Assembly (NCBI RefSeq): GCF_032854445.1
Contig: NC_088306.1
Span: 21,177,764 to 21,237,763, forward strand
Length of the DNA stretch: 60,000 nt
Direction of reading: 5' to 3'
DNA from: Liolophura sinensis
Taxonomy: Eukaryota; Mollusca; Polyplacophora; Chitonida; Chitonidae
In this document: in pieces, positions 24,090 through 34,664 of the stretch
Numbering within the stretch: position 1 is the first letter of the stretch
Layout of the letters: every line of letters begins with the position of its first letter
Notes under the pieces: generated by a model
Seen by the model: only the letters and a program-made list of their open reading frames with translations
What the model was told of the DNA's origin: nothing
The model's database searches: none
Position numbers and translations under genes: made by a program

Positions 24090-24550
24090 TTTTTATTTTC
24101 AATGTAAAGAAAATTTTCTTATTTTCTAAATCGTATCTTTATAAAATTGGTAAGAAACAGGATGATGTTTATGAATTTTGTGACAAAAAAAAAGAATTCA
24201 ATGAACATTTATTTCTACAATGTGAAAACGTTAAAAATATTGTGGTCGTCTTTTGAAAAGTGGCTAAGGCAGGAATGCACGTTTACTTGCAGCATAAACA
24301 ACGTTACAGTAATTCTAGCCCTAGCCAATGAAAAAACAATAATAAACACCCTACTTATATTAACAAAGCAGTGGATTTTTGTGTCAAAAACAAAAGTTAA
24401 GAAACCATTACATTTAGAAAATATACTGACAAAAATCGTCCAATAATTAGAATGAAAGAATATATTGCCACAATAACGGGGATGGAAAATCACTTCAGAG
24501 AGAAATGGAGTAGTAGCTACACGTTATTCAAAGAACAACCAAATGAATAA
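24090..24550 (+). pseudogene. LINE (non-LTR retrotransposon) C-terminal remnant
   Basis: The translated pieces resemble the end of a LINE reverse-transcriptase protein. One frame gives YLYKIGKKQDDVYEFCDKKK and EFNEHLFLQCENVKNI, which match the C-x2-C...H-x4-C type knuckle region. The next frame gives ILWSSFEKWL and LLILTKQWIFVSKTKVKKP. A third gives IRMKEYIATITGM and HFREKWSSSYTLF followed by a stop. Two frameshifts and the absence of the catalytic YxDD domain mark it as dead. The element class (RTE or other) cannot be fixed from this piece. Confidence 0.6.
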
Positions 24551-24786
24551 CAATCGTGAGTGGAAATGAGAGGGAAAGACGGGCTGTTGCATATAGAGAT
24601 TAGTCCTCTGACTGGTGAAAAGAAATAGAAAATCAAATCACTTGTCATAGTACGTGTGCGAAATCTGTACGTTACTCGTAAGAAAGTTCGTCAGTATAAC
24701 TTACCAAAGGTCGATGGTTTACTTTGGGCATATTTGCTTTGCTACATACGTATTTATAGGTATTAATTCTTGATTGATTATCTCAC

Positions 24787-25068
24787 CATGAGCCCAGTTC
24801 GTGAAGTTTAGCGCAGTCCCGTCATGCCATTGATATGTACCGATCACTGCGCTGTACACCAAACCAATGAAAGCCGGTCCATAGGCGGCGCCCTGCTCGT
24901 TCAACAGCGAATGAATGAACGCGTTATTCTCCCGTGAGGCGAGGACTGCCGGCCAACCACTGGACTCGAGACAGCGAGGTATGGTGTCCTTGTACTCAAG
25001 AGAATTCACCTGGTAAAATGCCCTGTAGCAACTGTTTTCAAATCTCATCCATCCCTTGGGGCAAACGT
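24787..25068 (-). CDS. C-type lectin, lectin-domain exon
   Basis: The exon encodes about 94 residues of a C-type lectin-like domain: DVCPKGWMRFENSCYRAF at the start (first disulfide pair), a cysteine in TIPRCLES, LASRENNAFIHSLL, GPAFIGLVYS and the YQWHDGTALNFTNW strand, all in canonical order. The acceptor is AACTTCCAG with first base 25068. The codon for the leading Asp is completed by one base from the signal-anchor exon at 27725-27830, so phases agree. I end the exon at the donor CATG|GTGAGA. An alternative reading continues to 24723 before a stop. The last part of the domain (WND-type Ca site and final cysteines) is therefore in an exon not confidently found. Ligand and Ca dependence cannot be judged. 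Confidence 0.75.
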
Positions 25069-25429
25069 CTGGAAGTTACCAATAAAACGACAGAGGTTTT
25101 AATATTTTTTGAAAATATAGTTTAATGTGTACTTGTTGTTTGAGACGCAGTTACTTGTGGCAATTGCATATCCAGTGTCATTCTCTGGCTCGGCCTGCCC
25201 GGAACACGAGTCAAACTGCTCCAGGTCAGTGCAGCTGCCTTATTATTCCAACTACTGGTAAATATTCACACAAGCGAGCTAAGAATACAAACCCCATTTC
25301 CATCACCATATACAAACACCTAAAAACAAAAATAATATCTTAAGTTAGGCACTGATTGTAGAAACCGAAGAAACAAAGTACATACAAAGAAATATTTTGT
25401 TACTGCCAATAGGGGAAAGTTGTATTTAT

Positions 25430-25675
25430 TATTTTACTTTATTTGATTCCTGTTTTAATACATACTCAAAGATATTTCACCTATACCACCTATGCTAGCA
25501 GTATGGTGGAGGAAACCCATGCTTATCCGCAGGTTGCTGGCAGACCTTCCCTCGTATGGCCGGAGAGGAAGCCAGTATAAGTTGCAATTGAACTCAAAGC
25601 GACCACAATAGTGAGAGGCTCTAGAGTCCTTGGGCGGATGTGGCGCGCTAACCAGCTCGGTCACGGAGGGGGCCT
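25430..25675 (-). mobile_element. Main-family SINE, full length, old, inside the lectin intron
   Basis: On the minus strand it begins GGCCCCCTCCGTGACCGAGC and has recognisable box-A, box-B and GCTGGCTTCCTCTCCGGCC blocks, but the 3' CTTTGAGTATGTATTAAAAC region is heavily mutated, indicating age. It lies in the same orientation as the host gene. Confidence 0.82.
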
Positions 25676-25852
25676 CCAGGTTGTAATATCACAGCGTTCA
25701 TACGGAGTGAGCTCTGTCTGTGTGTCTGTAGGGTTAAATGCATTGTGTTGTAATCTGTATCACGGACTTGCCATAGTAAATAATACTGACATTTGGCATG
25801 GCTGTGCACTGCCGACTCACTGGACTCACTGGCTCAATTTATACTGACATAT

Positions 25853-27335
25853 TTTACCTGACAAACCTCCGCTCAGCATTGGTTACCTGATAAACCACCA
25901 CCCATCACCATGTAACTGTCAAACCAACGCCCATCATCAGGCACTTGGCAAATCACTGCCCATCACCAGGTACCTGACAAACCTCCGCTCATCATCAGGT
26001 ACCTGACAAACCACCGTTCATCACCAGGTACTTGACAAACCACAGCTCATCACCAGGTACCTGACCACCCTCTGCTCATCACCAGGTATCTGACAAACCA
26101 CCGTCCATCACCAGGTACCTGACAAACCACCACTCATCATCAGGTGTCTGACAAACCTCTGCTCATTAACAGGTACCTGACAAATCACTGCCCATCACCA
26201 GGTATTTGACAAACCACCACCCATCGCCAGGTATCTGGCAAACCACTGTCTCTAACCAGGTATTTCACAAACCACCGCCCATCACCAGGTACTTGACAAA
26301 TCACCGTCAATCACCAGCTACCTGACAAACCTCCGCTCACCACCAGTTACCTGCAAAGCAGCGTGCATCACCAGGTACCTGACAAACCACAGCTCATCAC
26401 CAGGTATCTGGCAAACCTCCGCTCATTAGCAGGTACCTGACAACCTCTGCTCATCAACAGGTACTTGGCAAATCAGCTCCCATTAGCTGGTACCTGACAA
26501 ACCACCACCCATAACCATGTACCTGACAAACCAACGCCCATCCCCAGGTACCTAACAAGCCAACACCCATTACCGGGTACCTGACACACCACCACTAATC
26601 ACCAGTTACCTGAGAAGCCACCGCTCCCCACTAGGCACCTGTCAAACCACCATCTATCACCAGGTACCTAACAAACCACCGCCCATTACCATGTAAATGA
26701 CAAACCACCGCCCATCATCAGCAACCGGGCAAACCACCGTCCATCACCAGGTACCTGACAAACCCCTGCTCATCAGTATGTACCTGGCAAACCTCCGCTC
26801 ATCTCTATGCACCTGACAAACCTCCACTCATCACCAGGTATCTGACAAACTACCACCGATCATCAGGTATCTGACAAACCATCATCCACCACCATACACC
26901 TGACAAACCACCGCACATCACCAGGTGCCTAACAAACGACCACCCATGCAGCTGACAAACTACCGCTATTCACTAGGTGCCTGACACTCCACCGTCCATC
27001 ACCCCGCAATTCACAAACCACCGTCCATCCGTAGGTACCTGACAAACCACCGCTCATCATCAGGTGACTGACAAAACTACCGCTCGTCACTAGGTACCTA
27101 ACAAACCACCGTCCATTACCAGGTACTAACAAACCACCACTCATCATCAGGTAGTTGACAAACCGTTTCATACAACATGTGCCTGACAACCACGTCAATC
27201 ACCAGGTGCATGACAAAACCACCGCTCATCACCAGGGACCTGACAAACCACCGTTCATCACCAGGTACCTGACACACCACTTCATATCACTATGTACCTG
27301 ACAACTACCGTCCATCACCAGGTAACGGACAAACC
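25853..27335. repeat. 29-bp minisatellite, about 51 units, in the lectin intron
   Basis: The unit is close to ACCAGGTACCTGACAAACC plus ACCGCTCATC. Its core CAGGTACCTG is a perfect 10-base palindrome, so both strands of each intact unit carry CAG|GTA, the shape of a 5' splice donor. Units diverge by substitutions (ACTTGG, TATCTG, CATGTACC) with few length changes. No protein is encoded. Confidence 0.95.
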
Positions 27336-27724
27336 TGCCTTTGAGGAAAAAACTCAAACCGATGCTTTTAAAACACCGTAGCACAAATTAATCAAACTTA
27401 GATTTAAACTTACAGTTTCAATACAAACATGGCATTTGTAGTTCAACTTAGATAACGCTATTTGTCGAATAAAAGGTAGGGATAGAATGAAATAACTGTA
27501 GTTTGAAGAATGAACCCTAAGTGAAGCTACTCAAGTTCAAACACATAGGCTTTTATCACCACCTAGCAATTGGGAATAGTCAAGCTGATTGTCAATATAC
27601 GGCACGCATATTACTTTACTTTTAGTTTAGTTATTTATTAAAATGTGATGAGGAAATCAAACCTGGGCCTTTTTCACCATCTGTTACACAGGTACTATAA
27701 TCCAACGTACGAAAATGTTCTTAC

Positions 27725-27830
27725 CTGTCTTGACCTCTCGCTTGCTCTGAATGACCGGGCCGTCATTCTTCAACCAAATCAAAATATAGATCAGAAACAC
27801 GGGGATAAATAGCAGGGAGTACTTTCTCAT
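27725..27830 (-). CDS. C-type lectin, first coding exon with signal anchor
   Basis: ATG at 27830 opens 35 codons beginning MRKYSLLFIPVFLIYILIWL, a basic N-terminus followed by about 16 hydrophobic residues without an obvious signal-peptidase site, then KNDGPVIQSKREVKT. This suggests a type II membrane anchor or an uncleaved signal. The exon ends at the donor ACAG|GTAAGA, leaving one base that joins the AC of the lectin exon to make Asp. Phase agreement and the next strong match on the same strand link the two. The hydrophobic exon alone would be weak evidence. Confidence 0.65.
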
Positions 27831-29245
27831 TGCCGTCTCTTCCCTTCGCCTTTACGTCCTATTACCTGCGGTTACCGTAGGCATACTTCCGAAAAGAATC
27901 TATCTGATGTTAACGTTACGCCACATAAGCAGTCTCCCAGGTATACAGTGACGAGTAAACCTGATATAGGCTTGATAGGGATACGTAATGCGCCGAGCGC
28001 AAATCCCAGCTGCTTTGTAGGTTGCTTATGGCTAGAGCCTTATAATTACATGCACGCTTTGTGTGAAGCAACAAGTTCCCGATAGCACGCCCTAGCAACG
28101 CCAAACTTATCTGCACCATAGCGGAGTACATAGCATACAAAAGGCTATATTTACTATGCCAACGGAAAAAAGACACCCATTCAAAGTGATATAAAGAGGA
28201 AAGTTTTAGTTAGGATCATACAGAGAAAAAAGGTTAAGATACATTTCAATTTGTATGAGGTCATGTATTCGAATCGACATTTACCCCATTTTCAGAATAA
28301 ATAGCAAAATAATTCACCGCAGAAGCCAGGATTCGACTGGTAGACTAAGCAATCCCGTGCCCTCGTCCCTTTGCATTGTTTACATGTATTATTAGATGTG
28401 ACGACAACACAGCAAAATATAAGGTCTTATTTTTTGACCTTGAAACCCTGTTGCACAATTTGTAGAGTTACTATAAATTTGTTACTATTATAGAGTTAGT
28501 GAAAAGCTACGTGAAATTCTGCAGGTATCCCAAATGGTGTTAACAGATACGTTGAATTCTGCAGGGCGATGTATCAACACCATACACGTATCCCAATAGG
28601 TGATAACAGCTAAGCGAAATTCTGCAGCGAATGTATCAACATCATACACGTATCCCAATAGATGATTACATTGCTCCCTATGAATGAAAGGGTTCAAGGC
28701 TCCAAGGTTGCTGTCATAGAATACGGGATATATAAAAGCCCGTGATTCACTAAAAATGGGAGGAAATTTTGGAGATGTATAGCTCGCGGCTGGCTGGTGC
28801 CCGTACCTTCCGTATTAACACCATTCAACGTCTGAAATGCAGTCAGTTAAACTTTAATATTTAATGAAAACGACATTGTCATCGTGAGATCCTCTAGAGG
28901 ATTCTCAGTCGACCGAGAAAAAAAGAAGCTTGAAACAGAGTTATACCGGCGTCCATTTGTATACAGCAAGTTAACTGGGAACAGAAATCGAGATAACAAC
29001 GCCGGGATGGGCCTGTTTGAATCTGTAAGTGTAACATTACATTTCCAGGTGGCATCGTAACATCACCAGCACAAGATCATTTTAGACGTACAGAACAGAG
29101 AGGAAAAACAGGGCAGTGACGACAGGGTGATAGCTGGCAAATGGCATTTAGCATTTCACGTAAATGGTGAAATACTGCCTTTTGTCAATTTGCCCAAAAT
29201 ATGAGAAAAAAAATTGCATTTTTGAGTCGTATTTTGTATATCTTA
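27831..29245. other. Intergenic, upstream of the lectin gene
   Basis: No gene was recognised. At 28505-28675 a roughly 65-bp unit (GAAATTCTGCAG...GTATCAACACCATACACGTA) occurs about three times in tandem. At 28320-28410 there is a scrap resembling 57590-57720 (GCCAGGATTCGACTGGTAGACTAAGC). A copy of the unclassified repeat lies at about 29100-29195. Confidence 0.5.
28505..28675. repeat. Short tandem repeat, about 65-bp unit, three copies
   Basis: GAAATTCTGCAG followed by GCGATGTATCAACACCATAC and ACGTATCCCAATAGGTGATA recurs two and a half to three times with scattered changes. Confidence 0.8.
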
Positions 29246-29370
29246 ATTTATTTATTTGATAGCTGCTTTACGCCGTACTCAAGAATATTTCACTTATACG
29301 ACGGGTGTCAGAATTATGGTAGGAGGAAACCATGGAGAGCCCGGGGAAAACCCAACACCATCGGCAGTTT
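29246..29370 (-). mobile_element. Main-family SINE, 3' half
   Basis: On the minus strand it ends GAGTACGGCGTAAAGCAGCTATCAAATAAATAAAT and carries the CTCTCCATGGTTTCCTCCTA block. The head is missing. Confidence 0.85.
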
Positions 29371-30549
29371 ATATATCTTTACAGACCCATCTGTTAATAA
29401 CCCATCCGTCAATGGTCGGAAACTTCAAAAATGGCAACATCGATGAACAACATCTGGGAACGCAAAACTAGTGCTCCTCATTCGCTGTCAACCACAGGGT
29501 CGTTTTGACAGGTATCACCGTTTACGCGTGAAGAGTGCACTCTACTCAATTTTACGACCGACCGCTTTAGGAACATAGTAACTTAAAATCATTTACAGGT
29601 CCCAAGAAGAAAGATGAGAAGTTTATGTGGTATTTTTTTGTTAGGACACAGTCTAAGGTACATACTAAGAAATAAGAAAACTATCATTTCGTGTAACCCC
29701 AACAATCACAGGTCCGTATTCAGCCGTCGTGAAAGTCCCCAAGACCACCACGCCACAATCTGTTTGTCTGTTTCAATTCTTTGAGCCGCAAACAAACCCA
29801 CAGCCATATGGAATCGTGCCAGTGACCCCTTTAGTGCAGGGTAGGTAGGGATTCCAATAGTTGAGATATCCTGACAATGTTTCGGTCGATTTTCTCCTGA
29901 TGATAACATCCTGGGCTAGAAGTTTTTGGTTTGAAGTGTAAAATTTAACTGTTAGAGGTAAATTCACTTTTCAGACCGACTAAATAAAAACACCTTTTTC
30001 TTTGATACTGTTGTGTGACAAATGTTAAAGAACTTGCTGATCATTGCTTATTTTATAATCATTGCTTATATCACATAAGTGTCAAAGATCCTGTAGTTGT
30101 AAAAACTTCACACTTAATTGTGAAAAACAAAATTAGCTCCAATATCATTTTTATTTTTTTAACAATTCAGTTGTATACCCTCAGAGCAAATGGTCGCTTC
30201 GAATACAGTCCACCGCAATCACAGATTCAAGATTTAAGCTTGTTGGCAATATACATCATATCCATGTCTAGTATTCCAGTCGGAAAGTATTGCAGCAAAA
30301 GGACACCGAACAATATTGAGCAAACTTCAACGAGAAGGTCTTTAAAAACTATATCTGAAACTATGGTAAATGGTACACGGTCATACGGTTTTAGTATTTT
30401 TCACGTTACAGAAAATCTTATCAAGTACTTGAATTCTATGATGGGCTCTTTTCAAACATATTAATAATGTCAAATGACGGTTATGTGAAAATCTATATTT
30501 TATTTTCACATTGGGGAGAATTTTTGGACTTTTTAGATGATGAACCCAT
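29371..30549. other. Intergenic, no gene recognised
   Basis: The largest open frame (30015-30464, plus strand, 149 codons) has low-complexity composition and no recognisable domain, and I do not call it a gene. No repeats stand out. Confidence 0.4.
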
Positions 30550-31621
30550 TTACTTTGACCGTGAAAGACATACACAAGCTCTGGTTATCCTTGAGCGGAT
30601 CCGGCGACTTGTAGAAATGACGATCAGCGGATTAATGGCGGACTGTCCATAAGTGAAGAATCCACAAAACTCTGTCACCTCATCCGTTATGCACGTGCGA
30701 CACAGTCCGTTTACTGGCCATGCGATAAAATATGGCATCCAAAACACACAGAAAATCACGACCACGATAACAATCTTATAACTGGAGGCATTTCTCGAAT
30801 GCCTCTTCTTCGACACCTGTTTTCTGCTCGCCATTATTTCTGACCCACACATCACATGACGACATGGCCTGGAATGATGCCCGATTGTGTCACTCACTGT
30901 TGAAATGTTACCTGGTATCTGTCGACCGTTAGCTGCTGATTTACGTGATAGGGAAATCCGTGTGTTCAGTGTCCATAGCAAAACGCTGTTCATTATAATC
31001 AGTGCAGTCAGAGGAATGCAGAATGCTATTGTCACTTGTATTGCCTCAAAAACATTAGCTCTAAAGATAAAGACAGGACAATTTGAGTCAAACGACTTCC
31101 TCTCGTTCAGCAGTACTTTTAACAATGTGTAAGGTGTCCATAAGATAAAACCTCCTATCCACACACATACGCACATCCGGGTTATCTGGGTTGTTCGAAA
31201 CTGAGAACGGTATTGAAGTGGAGCTGTCACACATCGGTACCGATCATAGCCCATGGCCAGAAAGAGCAACATGGACACAGAAGTCACCCCATAGTCGACA
31301 AGTTTCCACAAAATGCAAACAGTCAGTCCGAACACTTGTTCTGCCCATAACGATCTCATCAGTCTAAAAGGTATAAGAACGACACCTACCAGTAAATCAG
31401 TGAACGCCATGGAGACAGCGTAGGTAGTGAAGCCAGAAACTTTCGAACTGGGGTCTCTCCACAGGCAGACAATGACGATAAGATTAGCTGCAGTCGCCAG
31501 AGAGACAGACAGTGTAAATGTGATGCCACACGGGAACCGAGAAATCAGTCTGAGCGACTCCAGGGAGGCTTGTGCTGCAGTTGGTGAAGTTGAAGGGAGT
31601 CATTGACACAGCAGTCTCCAT
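30550..31621 (-). pseudogene. Class A GPCR of the local family, disrupted by a frameshift in TM1
   Basis: From ATG at 31621 the frame encodes the family N-terminus (TPFNFTNCSTSLPGVAQTD then VPVWHHIYTVCLS). About five bases present in the paralogues (TCTGTCGTGGCG) are missing near 31500, which shifts the frame and reaches a TAA four codons later. The remainder is open from 31410: AFTDLLVG in TM2 with Asp2.50, CILWKLVD ending in Asp3.32, DRYRCV, Trp4.50, FCVFWMPYF in TM6, and YGQSAINPLIV in TM7 with Val at 7.53. A product starting at 31408 would lack TM1. It is probably a recent pseudogene, since the rest is undamaged. A sequencing error or strain-specific allele is possible. Confidence 0.75.
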
Positions 31622-32577
31622 GTTGCGTCTGTGCTAGGGACACAAAAGTGAATATTCGTTTCAGATTTCAAACCTTGTTCCGTTGTTACCAACCAATGTT
31701 GTTTTCTTTGTTGTTTGATGTTGATTAGTTCGGGCTCAAGTCATCCCATCCAGCTCTACTTCTTGTGTCTATCTATATCGATCTTGTCTCGCTAACAACA
31801 CTAGTCACATCAATAAAACAGCCCTTATACAGATAAATAAGAATTCAATCTCAAGCTGGAGTTCTGTGCTTGTGATCCAAAGGTCAGTACCCAGTCCACC
31901 GTATTAGGAATTTTATCTTAAAATACTTTTCGTTGATGCCGATCTTAATTGTCCCGCAAGTAAATAAGAATTAAATCCTAAGCTGGACTTTTTAGAGCGG
32001 CCAAAGCATCTACATCTCCAACATGTGCCATGGATACGAGGAAAATACCAACTCTACTACTGCGGTGATTTTAATGATGAAGTTTTAAGAAACACAGCAG
32101 GCTGGTTAAACTTATCAACATTTAAGTTACTAAATTAAGTTAATTTATCGCCTCACACTCGGCATAAAGTTTGCTGTCACATTCACCATACAGGTGCTTT
32201 TAGTGACCAGATGCAAAGCATGTTACTTATCGCCATTAACTTGTTTAATCTGCCGTTACAGAAAAGTGTTAGGCACACACACGCTAAACGCCACTATTTT
32301 CACACAGGTGTCCCTTTATGCAGACGGAGGAAAAGTAAGGTATAATGCAACAAGTAAATATTAACGTTTCTGTCGATCAATGAAATATTACAGTACATCT
32401 AACATTACCCACAACACTACCGCCCTTCGTCTGGTGTTTCTGGTCAACCATTCTGATTCAGAGATGCTGAATCAACATTCTGATCCAAAGTGACCACAGC
32501 ATTCACACAGTCTAAGTGGCATAAGGACGATATAATCAAAATGTAAAGTATACAGACGAAAAAAGAGCAGAACAAAA

Positions 32578-32698
32578 GAGACACTGACCGTGTAAATCTG
32601 ACGCCACAAGGGACCAGTGTGCAGTCTGGGCCACTTCAGAAAAGCTTGTACTAAATTTGGTGAAACTGAATGGAGCGATTAACACAACAAATGTCCAT
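32578..32698 (-). pseudogene. 5' scrap of a GPCR of the same family
   Basis: The minus strand from ATGGACATTTG at 32698 aligns with the first 120 bases of the receptor genes: TTCAGTTTCACC for the NFTN segment, AGTACAAGCTTTTCTGAAGT, CCTTGTGGCGTCAGATTTAC and GGTCAGTGTCTC. Homology stops at TM1 and the frame is shifted near the start. Nothing from TM2 onward follows, so this is a dead fragment left by duplication or deletion. Confidence 0.75.
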
Positions 32699-32954
32699 GG
32701 TGTATCTCTGTGGGTAGTTAAATATTTGAGGTGCGTTTTACAAGTTTTAGATTGTTCACGGGCTTTAACAAACCACTTGGTGTCCTAGAAACCAAATCTT
32801 CCGACCCAGTGCATGTCTTTTTATCCATTTCCGTTTCCTTTGTGTCTCAACCTCGCCTCTGTCTTTAAATCTTACCTATGTCCATTTGTAACATGCATGG
32901 GACATATACAGGTCAATTATTAAACTGTTCACTATTCGACACGAAGCAAAGTTT

Positions 32955-33470
32955 TCCGGAATGACTTTGTTTAGCTGTGTTTCTTGTTTCTGCCTGCTGC
33001 TAGCATCGGTAACATCTATGCAGTCATCGGAGTTAAAGTGGTAAGTGAAACAGAACTCCTAAATAACCGATGCCAGAAATTTGTCTAAATCTGTAAAACT
33101 GCCTTAAATGTGAGGCAGTGAAAGCTCATACATCCATTATACACAGCCTTAAATAAACACAGCATGTTAACTTATTCACTGATCGGTACAATTTTTCCAC
33201 CTGTAATTTTAATGTCATAGTTAACACACATTACGTAATGCTGATCGAAGCGTGATATACAGTACAATACCTTCCGCCGTTAGCTTGTCACATCTCCGGC
33301 TGTACAAGTGTTCCGTACACACAAGCTTCTCGATTCTGTCTGCATACAGAAGCTTATAATGGATCAACAAACATCAGCTAAATTAGCAAATAAAATGTTA
33401 CGTCATGTGATAATCCATAAATCCAATGTTTAATTGTTCAGAATTTACAGAATTTTACCTGTCGAGTAAG
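32955..33470 (-). repeat. Duplicated receptor 5' flank (copy of 37655-38140)
   Basis: The two regions share, in order, TAGCTGTGTTTCTTGTTTCTG, CTCCTAAATAAC, TTTAAATGTGAGGCAGTGA, GATCGGTACAATTT, TACAGTACAATACCT, ATTAGCTTGTCA-like and ACACACAAGCTTC blocks over about 480 bases. In the intact locus the block sits directly upstream of the start codon, so it may include the promoter. Here it lies about 250 bases upstream of the receptor scrap. Confidence 0.75.
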
Positions 33471-33534
33471 TCTTGACCTGACTTGTCACAGGCCATACGG
33501 GGTCAGCGGAAACAACTCTTTAAAGCATGAATAA

Positions 33535-33868
33535 ATGCTTGAGGTTTAACGTCATACTTGACAATTTTTCAGTTATATGACGACGAGGATTAGGTGTGTG
33601 CACATATATGGTGTCTTCGTGTGGCAGGGCGAGTGCATGTCGCCGAAGTGCTGCCTCCACTGAAGTATCATGCTGATGACACCAGTCACATTGTAATGAC
33701 ACCGGGCCAACCAGTCCTGTTCACTTGCTCTAACCTCTCAGTGCTAAGCACCAATCATAGTAGAAGCAAGTACCATTTATAAAGTTTTTGGTATGACCCG
33801 ACCCGGGTTTGATCCCGGGTCTCCCGACTTTGAGGCGGGCCCTCTAGCCCTTGGGCAACCGAAGGCGT
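33535..33868 (-). mobile_element. tRNA-derived SINE, family with GACGTTAAACCTCAAGC tail, full length
   Basis: On the minus strand a tRNA-like head starts CCTTCGGTTGCCCAAGGGC (box A) and has GGATCAAACCCGGGTCGG (box B), followed by CATACCAAAAACTTTATAAA, GGTGTCATCAGCATGATACTTC, GCCCTGCCACACGAAGAC, CGTCATATAACTGAAAAATT and GACGTTAAACCTCAAGCATT. It is the best-preserved member of this family in the window. The head could be mistaken for a tRNA gene but has no proper acceptor stem. Confidence 0.75.
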
Positions 33869-34449
33869 CTACTCTTTAAAAAATAGATAAGTGAAAAACA
33901 AGTCAACACTGAACTGTGTCCAGATATATTTTAAAGCAATAAATTTCTCCATTGGAATATATATTTTCCAAAGAGTTTTCACGTTACTTAGAGCTCATAA
34001 TAGAGCGTGCGCCCAAGGAAGTTTATCACAGACGATTTTACACAAAATTACTTTTTTCAAAATGTTCAGTAGACAAATAGAAAAGTTTTCTAAAGAAAAT
34101 GACTTGACGCCACATTTCTTATATGTGGTCCGAAAAGACCACTGTATTTTATTGTATTTTAAATGCTTTTGATGTCACAGCGTAAACAATTACAGTTGTT
34201 ATCCAACAGTGCTGGAGTTCTTTGTCGCTTCTGGTAGCCTGTAGTCTATAAAGTTCATGATCATTGGCGGGGGGGGGGGGGGCACAAAAGATGGTAGGAA
34301 TTAACCAAATTTGACCCGGAGAATGTTAGAATGTTGACTGGGAAGAGAGAGTTGTCATAGGGGACAGAAAACATACATATTCAAACCTTACACTGAAGCG
34401 ATTAGCTTCAAGCGTTTATAGGAGGAGGTTGGTGCTTGTAGTGTAATGA
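33869..34449. other. Intergenic, no gene recognised
   Basis: A 93-codon frame at 33891-34172 has no domain. A run of about 18 G lies at 34266-34283. Confidence 0.45.
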
Positions 34450-34664
34450 GGGGGCCTCCGTGGCTCAGTTGGTTAGCGCGCTAGCGCAGCGTAGAAGCCT
34501 CTCACCAATGCGGTCGCTGTGAGTTCAAGTCCAGCTAATGCTGGCTTCCTCGAATGGTCGTGGGTTTCCCTCGGGCTGTGCCCGGTTTCCTTCCACCATA
34601 TTGCTGGCCGCCGTCGTGAAATATTCTTGAGTACGCCGTAAAACACCAATCAAATAAATAAAGT
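34450..34664 (+). mobile_element. Main-family SINE, near full length, with target duplication
   Basis: It starts GGGGGCCTCCGTGGCTCAGTTGG (box A), has GTGAGTTCAAGTCC (box B), and ends AAAACACCAATCAAATAAATAAA. It is flanked by TGTAGTGTAAT on both sides, an 11-base target-site duplication. Two internal deletions are present relative to the 52.5-kb copy. Confidence 0.92.

Larger units (their letters stand above)
24723..27830 (-). other. C-type lectin gene span (two exons and first intron)
   Basis: The start exon (27725-27830) and the lectin exon (24787-25068) are joined by an intron of about 2.66 kb with GTAAGA donor and CTTCCAG acceptor, phase 1. The intron carries a SINE (25430-25675) and a 51-unit minisatellite (25853-27335). 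The transcript must continue below 24787 for the domain to be complete, and the gene may therefore extend further left than drawn. Confidence 0.6.

Noticed and set aside
30015-30464. 149-codon frame as a gene
   Set aside because: No domain, low-complexity composition, no duplicate copy and no splice context that supports it.
33788-33868. tRNA gene
   Set aside because: Box A and box B are present, but the acceptor stem does not pair and the sequence continues into a dispersed SINE body.
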